A stretch of DNA of 23,953 nucleotides. It comes from Candidatus Cloacimonadota bacterium (GTDB taxonomy: Bacteria > Cloacimonadota > Cloacimonadia > Cloacimonadales > WRIO01). The notes below the pieces were generated by a model. It searched no databases. It saw only the letters and a program-made list of their open reading frames with translations, and was not told the origin of the DNA. Positions 1 to 6,471 of the stretch are shown piece after piece (the stretch's first letter is position 1; every line of letters begins with the position of its first letter). A program made the position numbers and the translations under genes. The DNA lies in contig WRIO01000001.1 in the NCBI GenBank assembly GCA_009782695.1, positions 1-23,953 on the forward strand, written 5' to 3'.

Positions 1-2
1 TG

Positions 3-251
3 CTCTATCAAGGATACAGCCCCTCCCATTACGGCGTGAACGGCGGGGGATATGCAGAATTTTTGGACATCATCTGCCAAAAAAATACATCGGACAAACA
101 AAAGCTACAGGAGTGCATAGACCTAGCCGCCCAACACACCCGCAACTATGCAAAAAGGCAAATCACCTGGTATAGAAAAAGCTCTTTTGACATCATCAGT
201 GACGACTATGAAAGCATATTAGCTAAAGCTAAGTGTTTTGCTAAGGCTTAA
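3..251 (+). CDS. miaA: tRNA dimethylallyltransferase MiaA, C-terminal part (5' end outside window)
   Basis: MiaA transfers a dimethylallyl group to N6 of A37 in tRNAs that read UNN codons. Only the last 82 codons are present; the frame is open from base 3, so the gene starts upstream and no start is assigned. Recognition rests on the C-terminal signature: GGYAEFLDII corresponds to the family's GYKEFLDYL, and QHTRNYAKRQITWYRK corresponds to the usual Q(N/R)TRRYAKRQLTWFR. The catalytic P-loop half lies outside the window. The following gene, hgcA, begins 105 bp after the TAA stop with no obvious terminator between them, so read-through from miaA is possible. Identification is by motif memory only. 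Confidence 0.88.
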   Translation, partial: LYQGYSPSHYGVNGGGYAEFLDIICQKNTSDKQKLQECIDLAAQHTRNYAKRQITWYRKSSFDIISDDYESILAKAKCFAKA

Positions 252-356
252 TGCTCATGAAACTCGCCAAAAAAAAGATTGACAATTTATGCTTATTTTA
301 AAAGTATGGGTCTCTATAAAATGTGATTTTTATTAGGAAAATAAACTGGAAAACTT
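252..356 (+). promoter_or_regulatory. Leader region of hgcA with a possible -35 box
   Basis: This 105-bp A/T-rich gap carries a perfect TTGACA at 279-284, but no good TATAAT-like hexamer sits 16-18 bases downstream; the nearest candidates are weak. A TATAAA at 315-320 is too far away for a classical pair. No palindromic operator and no ArsR-type regulator gene lie next to it, although ArsR genes accompany hgcA in some other genomes. hgcA may therefore be transcribed from here or by read-through from miaA. No repeat module is present in this gap. Confidence 0.25.
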
Positions 357-1364
357 ATGGAAAATAACACCGATTGCTGTTGCGCCTGTGATTCTGCTTG
401 CTGCGGTGCAAGCGTTTCTGTCGCCTCGACGGCTTTGTCGAAAAAGGACATTTTTGGAGGCTGGAAGGTCCGTTGGGGTATAGATAGATATAGCTATAGC
501 ATCCGTCCGGGGCTTTACTCTGCCGGAGAACCGAAAGAAGAATCACCTGTCTTAGTGAGTGCGAACTATAAGCTAACTTTTGATGTATTGAGGAAAAAAC
601 TCGCGGGGTTAAACTGTTGGCTTTTGATACTTGATACCAAAGGTATAAATGTTTGGTGTGCTGCTGGAAAGGGGACTTTTGGGACAGAGGAACTAATCTT
701 TCGGCTAAAAGAGACAGGCTTGTCCGAAGTTGTATCTCATCGGAGCTTGATATTGCCCCAGCTTGGAGCCGTCGGCGTAAATGCCAATGTCATAAAACAA
801 GAGACAGGATTTTCTGTCATCTATGGTCCAGTTCGGGCAGCTGACATCAAAGCTTTTATCAGTGCAGGCTATCAAGCTACACCAGAAATGCGAAAGGTGA
901 GATTTAGTATGTATGATAGGTTAGTGCTCACCCCGATGGAAATCGTGCCAGCTCTAAAAAAATCTATATTTATTTTTGGAGTGCTTTTTATTTTGAACCT
1001 ATTTCTTACCAATCCTTTTGATATAGTCGATATAGCACTATATCTCGGAGCTGTGCTGACAGGAGGGTTTATTACACCGATTTTACTGCCATTTATACCT
1101 GGCAGGGCATTCTCCTTTAAAGGAGGTTTACTGGGGATGATATTGGCTTTTGGGACTGTGTGCCTTATGGATTTTGGGTTACTGGAGCTTGTCGGGTATC
1201 TCTTAATTTTACCGTCCATTTCCTCATATTTAGCTATGAATTTTACAGGCTCATCGACCTACACTTCCCGCTCAGGAGTGCTAAAGGAAATGAAAATAGC
1301 TTTGCCATTTATTATTTTTGGCATAGTTGTAGGCTGTGTGATGATATTTGTCAGTCATATATAA
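357..1364 (+). CDS. hgcA: HgcA, membrane corrinoid protein for mercury methylation
   Basis: HgcA is the corrinoid methyl carrier that passes a methyl group to Hg(II), giving methylmercury; HgcB is its reductant partner. The protein has 335 residues. The diagnostic cap-helix motif N-V-W-C-A-A-G-K is at 98-105, with Cys101 at the position of the cobalt-ligating Cys. The corrinoid-binding region spans about 40-190. LPFIPGRAFSFKG (244-256) and MNFTGSSTYTS (294-304) match conserved HgcA membrane-domain motifs. Five hydrophobic segments lie near 203-218, 226-246, 256-273, 276-293 and 314-331, as in the family. Residues 7-16 contain six cysteines. The Shine-Dalgarno match is weak (TGGAA about 5 bases before the ATG). 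A generic acetyl-CoA synthase/CdhD-like corrinoid protein is excluded by the cap motif together with the five-segment membrane domain and the adjacent HgcB. Confidence 0.96.
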   Translation: MENNTDCCCACDSACCGASVSVASTALSKKDIFGGWKVRWGIDRYSYSIRPGLYSAGEPKEESPVLVSANYKLTFDVLRKKLAGLNCWLLILDTKGINVWCAAGKGTFGTEELIFRLKETGLSEVVSHRSLILPQLGAVGVNANVIKQETGFSVIYGPVRAADIKAFISAGYQATPEMRKVRFSMYDRLVLTPMEIVPALKKSIFIFGVLFILNLFLTNPFDIVDIALYLGAVLTGGFITPILLPFIPGRAFSFKGGLLGMILAFGTVCLMDFGLLELVGYLLILPSISSYLAMNFTGSSTYTSRSGVLKEMKIALPFIIFGIVVGCVMIFVSHI

Positions 1365-1373
1365 TTACATTAC

Positions 1374-1495
1374 TTTTCCCCGCTCCCACCGGAGAGGGGT
1401 GGCAGTAAATAATGACAAGTTGCAATGGACAAATTACAAGTCATTGGAATCTTGTCAGTTGTTATTTCCAACGAAGTTGGACGATGGGGTGTGGG
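1374..1495 (+). repeat. Modular palindromic repeat between hgcA and hgcB
   Basis: The gap between the two mercury-methylation genes holds two modules seen elsewhere in the window. Bases 1374-1404 are the GC-rich cttttccccg...gaggggtggca module, also near 5201, 5540, 6367 and 23636. Bases 1411-1495 are the tgacaag/acaagtcattgg module that ends in the hairpin ccaacgaagttgg (1468-1480) followed by a G-rich ggggtg tail; relatives occur at 6274-6351, 15770-15870, 21712-21780 and 23418-23492. No ORF of interest lies here. The insertion leaves hgcB with its own ribosome site, but transcription from hgcA must cross several hairpins. Confidence 0.85.
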
Positions 1496-1535
1496 ATTAA
1501 TATTATTTATTAATTATTTATAAAAGAGGTTTATT

Positions 1536-1826
1536 ATGAAATATTTAAAGAATGTCGTTACTTTAAAATACGATATAAGCGCCTGTGTGGGGTGTAAACG
1601 CTGCACAGAGGTTTGCCCTCATAGAGTATTTGAGATGCAAGACCAAAAGGCTCGTATTACGAATAAGGATTTGTGTATGGAATGTGGCGCCTGTGCCTTA
1701 AATTGCCCAACAAATGCTATATCTGTACAGGCAGGAGTTGGGTGTGCTGCGGCTATTATTTACAGCTGGTTTACAGGTAAAGAGCCTGCCTGTGGCTGCT
1801 CTGATGATGGGGCACCATGCTGCTGA
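1536..1826 (+). CDS. hgcB: HgcB, 2[4Fe-4S] ferredoxin of mercury methylation
   Basis: HgcB supplies low-potential electrons that keep the HgcA corrinoid at Co(I) and is thought to take part in Hg(II) handling. It has 96 residues, close to the family's usual 95 or so. Two CxxCxxCxxxCP clusters are visible: Cys17/20/23/27 and Cys47/50/53/57. The HgcB-specific C-terminal part follows: Cys70 within AGVGCAAAII, Cys86 and Cys88 in CGC, and a terminal vicinal pair Cys95-Cys96. The lone Cys after the second cluster and the terminal CC pair separate HgcB from ordinary bacterial ferredoxins. The start is supported by an AGAGG about seven bases upstream. The gene is 171 bp downstream of hgcA, a wide gap for this pair because of a repeat insertion. 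Confidence 0.96.
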   Translation: MKYLKNVVTLKYDISACVGCKRCTEVCPHRVFEMQDQKARITNKDLCMECGACALNCPTNAISVQAGVGCAAAIIYSWFTGKEPACGCSDDGAPCC

Positions 1827-1832
1827 TACAAA

Positions 1833-1858
1833 GGGACAGGGAAAATTTTCCCTTGTTC
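1833..1858 (+). terminator. Possible hairpin after hgcB
   Basis: A perfect 14-base palindrome, gggaaaattttccc (1839-1852), lies eight bases after the HgcB stop region and can be extended to about 1833-1858 with one bulge and wobble pairs. It is followed by a short T-containing stretch rather than a clear U-run, so termination is plausible but not shown. The next gene, a DUF1016 nuclease, starts about 60 bases later. Confidence 0.35.
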
Positions 1859-1916
1859 TAGAGTGAAGGAGATTTTAATCTGTGCGTAACATACTTTCTA
1901 GTTAAGGAGTTTATCA

Positions 1917-3044
1917 ATGAGACAAGATAAAGAATATCTACAATGGCTAACTAGTTTAAAAGATAGAATTCGCCAAAGTCAGATAAAAGCGTCTATCAGG
2001 ATAAATACTGAACTTTTATTCCTGTATTGGGAATTGGGTAAAGATATTGTCACAAAGCAAATGGAGTCTACCTGGGGAAGCAGTTTTTTAGAGCAGTTAA
2101 GTAGAGATTTGAAATTAGAGTTTCCTGATATGAGTGGATTTTCTGCTAGGAATTTGTTTTACATTAAACAGTTTTACTTGTTTTATAATCAAGACAACGA
2201 ATTATTGCAACAAGTTGTTGCAGAAATCCCAAACCAAGTAAATAACTGCTTACAACAGTATGACAACAAAGACTTTATAAAATCGCAACAAGTTGTTGCA
2301 CTTTTAGAAACCCATCCAATTTTTCAAATTCCTTGGGGACATCATATATTGATATTTACAAAAGTAAAATCTATAAATGAAGCAATGTTCTATATTCAAA
2401 AGACGATAGAAAATGGTTGGAGTCGTTCAGTGCTAATGAATTATATGGATACTGATCTTTTTAGGACTCAAGGAAAAGCACTTACGAATTTTACTAGGTT
2501 ATTACCAGAACCTCAAAGCGATTTAGCACAAGAAATACTCAAAAACCCATATAATTTTGATTTCATTACACTTACAGAAGGATACAAGGAAAAAGAATTA
2601 GAAGATGCACTGACAACTAACATAACTAAATTTTTATTAGAACTGGGTAATGGATTTGCTTATATTGGAAGGCAAATTGCTGTAAAAATAGGAGAATCAG
2701 AAAGATTTATTGACCTACTCTTTTACCATTTAGAGCTTCGTTGTTATGTAGTCATTGAATTGAAAGCAGGTAAATTTGAAGCTGAGCACATTGGAAAATT
2801 AGGACTTTACATCTCTGCTATAAATCATCAAAAGAAAAAAGAAACTGATAACCCTACTATTGGACTGATAATATGTAAAAACAAAGATAATATAGAAGTG
2901 CAGTATTCATTAGAAAGCATGAATTTACCTATGGGCATTTCTGAATACCAATATTCTAAACTACTGCCAGAAAACCTAAAAAGCAGCTTACCGAGTATAG
3001 AAGATATCGAAACTGAGCTGAGTAAAATTGATTTGAAATCTTGA
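1917..3044 (+). CDS. YhcG/DUF1016-family PD-(D/E)XK nuclease
   Basis: Proteins of this family combine an N-terminal DUF1016 helical domain with a C-terminal PD-(D/E)XK nuclease fold; they are often found near restriction-modification loci or alone, and their biological role is poorly defined. This copy has 375 residues. The N-terminal part (about 10-95) shows the typical LYWELGKDI (36-44) and FSARNLFYIKQFY (75-87) blocks; IPWGHHILI (138-146) marks the join. The catalytic region reads ERFIDLLFYH (262-271, Asp266) and VIELKAGKF (279-287, Glu281 and Lys283). A Q-rich stretch between 98 and 130 repeats QQVVA. AAGGAG stands eight bases before the ATG. The gene is visibly richer in A/T than hgcAB and the peptidase after it, which suggests acquisition. 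No methylase or specificity subunit is adjacent. Confidence 0.9.
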   Translation: MRQDKEYLQWLTSLKDRIRQSQIKASIRINTELLFLYWELGKDIVTKQMESTWGSSFLEQLSRDLKLEFPDMSGFSARNLFYIKQFYLFYNQDNELLQQVVAEIPNQVNNCLQQYDNKDFIKSQQVVALLETHPIFQIPWGHHILIFTKVKSINEAMFYIQKTIENGWSRSVLMNYMDTDLFRTQGKALTNFTRLLPEPQSDLAQEILKNPYNFDFITLTEGYKEKELEDALTTNITKFLLELGNGFAYIGRQIAVKIGESERFIDLLFYHLELRCYVVIELKAGKFEAEHIGKLGLYISAINHQKKKETDNPTIGLIICKNKDNIEVQYSLESMNLPMGISEYQYSKLLPENLKSSLPSIEDIETELSKIDLKS

Positions 3045-3065
3045 CAAAAATATAGGAGATAAATT

Positions 3066-5117
3066 ATGTCTGAACTAAAAAAAAGACCGATTACGAAAAG
3101 AGAACTAGTAATAGATGATTACCACGGCACGCCTGTTGCCGACCCATATCGCTGGTTAGAGGACGACACCTCGCCAGAGGTAAAAGAGTGGATAACAGAG
3201 CAAAACGAGCATTTTCAAGAGTATATGAAAGCTAAAGATATAAAAGCAGATTTTAAAAAGCGTTTGACAGGGCTGTTTAACTATCCTCGTTGCAGTGTGC
3301 CGAGATATGTAGAGGGAAAATACTTTGCTTGGCGGAATAACGGACTGCAAAATCACTCTGTTTTATATCGTCTAAAGTCTTTAGATGACTTTGGTGAGGT
3401 GATACTTGACCCAAATCTGCTTAGTGATGACGGTAGCGTTTCTATAGAGCAAACTTCTATAAGCCCAAAGGGCAATTATTTGGCGTATAGTTTATCAAAA
3501 AGCGGTTCAGATTGGACTACTATCCACCTGCTTGACCTGCGGACATTACAGCCATTACCAGATATGTTGCAATATACGCAACGGACAAGCTGTGCTTGGG
3601 TGCCAGACGAGTCAGGCTTTTATTATAGACGCTATCCAGAACAAGACCTTGCAAATGTGCTGGATGTGGTGACAAATAACTCTATGGTTTGTTTTCATGC
3701 ACTTGGGACACAGCAAAGCGCCGATAAGCTGATACACAGCGAACCAGAACATCCAAATCAAGAATTATATGTTTATACCGTTGATAAAGAAAAGTGGCTG
3801 CTTATGATGATTTTGGAAGAAGCTATGGTAAAGAACAAGCTTTTCTACAAGCCCACAGACAAGCCAGACACTGATTGGTTGCCGATAATAGCCGATTTTG
3901 ACGACCATTATGATGTGATAGATATTGTGGATAGTAGGGCTTATATTATTACTAAAAAGGATGCAGAATTTAATCAAGTTTTAAGTGTAAAGCTAACAGA
4001 AAAAGGAACAGAAGACTGGCAAACTATCGTCCCCGATAATGGCGAAAGCCTTGAATTTGCTGTAACTGCGAATAAACATCTGCTTTGTGCTTACTTGAAA
4101 GACGCTATTCACAAGGTTTTGGTGTTTGATTTAAATGGTGTATTTGTAAAAGAGCTGCCTCTACCTGCGCATGGTTCTGTGGTGGAACTGACCGGTGATC
4201 CTGACAGGGATGAGTTCTTTTTGAGCTTTAGCAGTTTCCTTTACCCAAAGGTATGCTATCGTTATGATTTTACGAATGAAAACCCTACTGTCTGGTATGC
4301 AAGTCAGGTTGACTTTAGTTTCGATGAGTATGAGACAAAGCAGGTTTTTTGCACTTCAAAAGATGGGACAAAAGTGCTGATATTTATCACCCACAAGAAG
4401 GGCATCGCAATGGATAACAGCCATCCTGTTTTAATGAACGGCTATGGTGGTTTTAAAGCGTCCATGACTCCTTACTTTTCTGCTTCGATACTTGCTTGGC
4501 TGGAAAAGGGCGGCATATATGTTTCCACTTGTCTTCGAGGCGGTGATGAATACGGCGAAGCCTGGCACAAGGGGGGAATGCTAGAAAATAAGCAAAATGT
4601 ATTTGATGACTTTATAGCAGCAGGTGAATATATGATCCGGGAAGGCTACACTACTAATAAAAAGCTTGGGATACAAGGCTTTTCAAATGGTGGGTTGCTT
4701 ACAGCAGCTTGCCTAACCCAAAGACCGGACCTCTTTGGAGCTGTGATAGTAGGTATGCCCGTAATCGATATGCTCCGCTATCACCTATTTACAGCAGGCA
4801 GGTATTGGACTGGCGAATATGGCTGTTCTGAAAACCCCGAACAGTTCCCTTTTATGTATAAATACTCGCCACTTCATAATGTAAAAATGAACACAGCATA
4901 TCCTCCGACCCTGATACTTACAGCCGATACAGACGATAGAGTGGTGCCAGGACAAGCAAGGAAGTTTGCCGCTACATTGCAATCAGCCGATGCAGGAGAT
5001 AATCCTATAATCCTCCGCATAGAAATATCGTCAGGACACGGAGCAGGCATATCACTAAATAAATACATCGATATGGACGCAGATAAATATACTTTTTTGT
5101 TTGTGAATTTGTCGTAG
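3066..5117 (+). CDS. Prolyl oligopeptidase (S9A serine peptidase)
   Basis: The enzyme cleaves short peptides after proline and acts in the cytoplasm; no signal peptide is visible in its 683 residues, a normal length for S9A. The N-terminal DPYRWLED block (26-33) is the family hallmark, followed by a beta-propeller (about 75-420) and an alpha/beta-hydrolase domain from about 425. The nucleophile Ser540 lies in G-F-S-N-G-G (538-543). The acidic residue lies in D-T-D-D-R-V-V-P (621-628), and His658 in SSGHGAG. RYWTGEYG (579-586) is also typical. An AGGAG lies just before the ATG. It is 21 bp downstream of the DUF1016 gene and could share its transcript. In a peptide-fermenting organism it fits the supply of amino acids, together with the secreted peptidase-like protein and the M1 fusion in this window; that link is inference. 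Confidence 0.95.
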   Translation: MSELKKRPITKRELVIDDYHGTPVADPYRWLEDDTSPEVKEWITEQNEHFQEYMKAKDIKADFKKRLTGLFNYPRCSVPRYVEGKYFAWRNNGLQNHSVLYRLKSLDDFGEVILDPNLLSDDGSVSIEQTSISPKGNYLAYSLSKSGSDWTTIHLLDLRTLQPLPDMLQYTQRTSCAWVPDESGFYYRRYPEQDLANVLDVVTNNSMVCFHALGTQQSADKLIHSEPEHPNQELYVYTVDKEKWLLMMILEEAMVKNKLFYKPTDKPDTDWLPIIADFDDHYDVIDIVDSRAYIITKKDAEFNQVLSVKLTEKGTEDWQTIVPDNGESLEFAVTANKHLLCAYLKDAIHKVLVFDLNGVFVKELPLPAHGSVVELTGDPDRDEFFLSFSSFLYPKVCYRYDFTNENPTVWYASQVDFSFDEYETKQVFCTSKDGTKVLIFITHKKGIAMDNSHPVLMNGYGGFKASMTPYFSASILAWLEKGGIYVSTCLRGGDEYGEAWHKGGMLENKQNVFDDFIAAGEYMIREGYTTNKKLGIQGFSNGGLLTAACLTQRPDLFGAVIVGMPVIDMLRYHLFTAGRYWTGEYGCSENPEQFPFMYKYSPLHNVKMNTAYPPTLILTADTDDRVVPGQARKFAATLQSADAGDNPIILRIEISSGHGAGISLNKYIDMDADKYTFLFVNLS

Positions 5118-5662
5118 GGAAGGGTATGCCGTAGGGAACGATGCTTAGCGAGCTTGCGAGTGAACATCGCTCCGTTATATATGTGCGAAGCACACCTTAT
5201 CTTTTCCCCGTCCCTGAGGGAAGGGGTGGCAGGCGATAGCCTGACGGGGCAGGGGTTTTTGACATCCGTCCGCAGGACACCATCTAGCGCCGTAGGTACG
5301 TTATGTTGGTAGAAATGGGCAACCGCACACACACTCTTTTTCGCCCAAAACAGCTCTGCTTTTTTGGGCGAAAAAGCAATATCGTTGGTGAACAGCATTT
5401 CTACCAACATTTCGCCCCTACGCGGCTGCAAATGTGTGCTACGCACGGATATGAACGGAATGGTTAGGTAACCCTTCCCTACGGATAATGTGTGCCTCGC
5501 ACGGACATAAATCCCACACCCCGTCAGGCTAGTGCCTGCCACCCCTCTCCACAGGAGCGGGGAAAAGGTGGTGTGCTCCGCACGAACATTGCGGACCTAT
5601 GTTCGCTCGCAAGCTCGCTAGGCATAGTTCCCTACGAGTTATTTTAAACACCAACAAAGCTT
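5118..5662. repeat. Gene-free nested inverted repeat, about 530 bp
   Basis: No credible gene is present. The region is a set of nested palindromes. Outer arms 5130-5253 and 5513-5636 are inverted copies of one another; the first 38 bases differ at only three positions, and the gtgc-gaa-gcac hairpin and the GC-rich ggggtggcaggc...tagcctgacgggg module are matched on both arms. The middle has a second inverted pair, 5303-5317 with 5396-5410 (15 bp, perfect). Inside that is a 14-bp perfect stem, 5337-5350 with 5362-5375, around an 11-base loop. Further small hairpins with GNA-type loops lie at 5183-5193, 5268-5278, 5436-5446 and 5573-5583. It separates the plus-strand peptidase from the minus-strand toxin gene, so both transcripts run into it, and it may act as a two-way terminator. 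Confidence 0.85.
5337..5375. terminator. Strong central hairpin of the nested repeat
   Basis: A perfect 14-bp stem, tttttcgcccaaaa (5337-5350) and its complement (5362-5375), encloses 11 bases. Because the arms are flanked by T-run and A-run ends, an RNA from either strand would form a GC-centred stem with U-rich tails, the look of a bidirectional rho-independent terminator between two converging transcription units. Confidence 0.5.
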
Positions 5663-5926
5663 TTATTTGATATGATACCCGCAACAGCTGGAGATTTCGA
5701 CTGACTCATCGTCAACTATCCTATATATCAGTCTAAGTTTTCCTCTTATTCGTCTAGACCAAAAGCCCGAAAGTTCGTGTTTCAGCATTTCGGGTTTGCC
5801 GCGACCGGATGTAGGATTTTGTTCTATTTCTTCAATCAATAAGGCTATTCGTTCGGCTATTTTTTTGTTAGTTTTAGTTAGTTTTATATATTCTTGTAGG
5901 GCTTTTTCAGAGAAATAGACCCTCAT
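5663..5926 (-). CDS. yoeB: YoeB/Txe-family toxin (ribosome-dependent mRNA endonuclease)
   Basis: YoeB toxins cleave mRNA in the ribosomal A site and are held inactive by a co-encoded antitoxin. The 87-residue protein has the family core GKPEMLKHELSGFWSRRI (43-60) and RLIYRI (65-70). Glu46 and Arg65 fall at exactly the numbers of the catalytic residues of E. coli YoeB. The C-terminus differs: E. coli ends R-Y-H-Y, with His83 and Tyr84 functional, whereas this protein ends G-Y-H-I-K, so His85 is kept and the terminal Tyr is replaced by Ile-Lys. The ATG overlaps the antitoxin stop by four bases (ATGA), so translation is probably coupled. Activity may be altered. RelE proper is less likely because the FWSRRI block is specific to YoeB/Txe. 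Confidence 0.9.
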   Translation of the reverse strand: MRVYFSEKALQEYIKLTKTNKKIAERIALLIEEIEQNPTSGRGKPEMLKHELSGFWSRRIRGKLRLIYRIVDDESVEISSCCGYHIK

Positions 5927-6204
5927 TTAATCATCGCTTTTAGCTGTTCTGCTGTCACCAGGACTTTTTTGCCTTCTACGAGTTGTGTAATTCCTTCCAG
6001 GTTATATGCGATATTTTCTGGACTATAAAACGAAGCTTCCTCTTCTTCAGTAAATGCACTACTGTTTGTATCAAAATCGTCCTCTTCAATGTCTTGCGAA
6101 ATCAAATCTATGATAGCTTCTGATAAAGCTTTCCCTTTTTTATGATAATACTGTTCCGCTCTTTGTTTGAAGTCATCACTTATTTCTATGGTTACGGTTG
6201 TCAT
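5923..6204 (-). CDS. Antitoxin partner of the YoeB-like toxin, ribbon-helix-helix type N-terminus
   Basis: This 93-residue protein lies directly upstream of the toxin gene with a 4-bp overlap, the usual antitoxin-first order. The N-terminus MTTVTIEISDDFKQRAEQY followed by an amphipathic helix (to about residue 40) looks like a ribbon-helix-helix DNA-binding fold. An acidic linker (EEDDFDTN, then TEEEEASF) leads to a C-terminal segment that would wrap the toxin. The usual partner of YoeB is a YefM/Phd-type antitoxin, which this does not resemble. A GAGAGG lies six bases before the ATG. The antitoxin is expected to repress its own promoter in the 6205-6270 region. Fold assignment is from pattern only. 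Confidence 0.75.
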   Translation of the reverse strand: MTTVTIEISDDFKQRAEQYYHKKGKALSEAIIDLISQDIEEDDFDTNSSAFTEEEEASFYSPENIAYNLEGITQLVEGKKVLVTAEQLKAMIK

Positions 6205-6273
6205 ATCTGCCTCTCTATTATTAGTAACTATTTAGTTATCTTTGTGTTACAAATAAAATGGATGTTAATTTTA

Positions 6274-6466
6274 ACCACCCCGTCATCCAACTTCGTTGGA
6301 AATTACAAATGACAAGATACCAATGACTTGTAATTTGTCACTCGTCATTAGTTATTTTTATTATAGTCCACCCCTCTCCCGTAAGAGAGTGGAAAAGGTG
6401 GTGTCCTTCGGACGGATATTTAAGGAACGATGTTCGCTCGCAAGCTCGCTAGGCATCGTTCCCTAC
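6274..6466 (-). repeat. Modular palindromic repeats between the permease-peptidase 3' end and the antitoxin
   Basis: Read on the minus strand, four modules follow the stop of the 1350-residue gene in the order found elsewhere: the tagcgagcttgcgagcgaac block (6424-6466, as at 5130 and 5600), the gtcc-GAA-ggac hairpin (6403-6413), the GC-rich ttttccac...gagaggggtgga block (6367-6400), and the cttgtcatt/attggtatcttg block ending with the ccaac-GAA-gttgg hairpin (6287-6299 within 6274-6351). The 6205-6273 stretch next to the antitoxin start is free of repeats and probably holds its promoter. Confidence 0.85.
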
Positions 6467-6471
6467 AAATC

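Noticed and set aside
872..1219. 115-codon frame on the minus strand within hgcA
   Set aside because: Shadow of hgcA; no ribosome site and no family resemblance.
357..1364. Acetyl-CoA synthase/CdhD corrinoid subunit instead of HgcA
   Set aside because: The N-V-W-C-A-A-G-K cap helix, the five-segment membrane domain and the adjacent HgcB are specific to HgcA.
4874..5542. 222-codon open frame on the minus strand across the peptidase end and the intergenic region
   Set aside because: Half lies antisense to the prolyl oligopeptidase and half over palindromic repeats; the product has no recognisable motif and the start lies in repeat sequence.
5118..5662. CRISPR array
   Set aside because: Repeats differ in sequence and length, are inverted relative to each other, and there are no regular spacers or cas genes.
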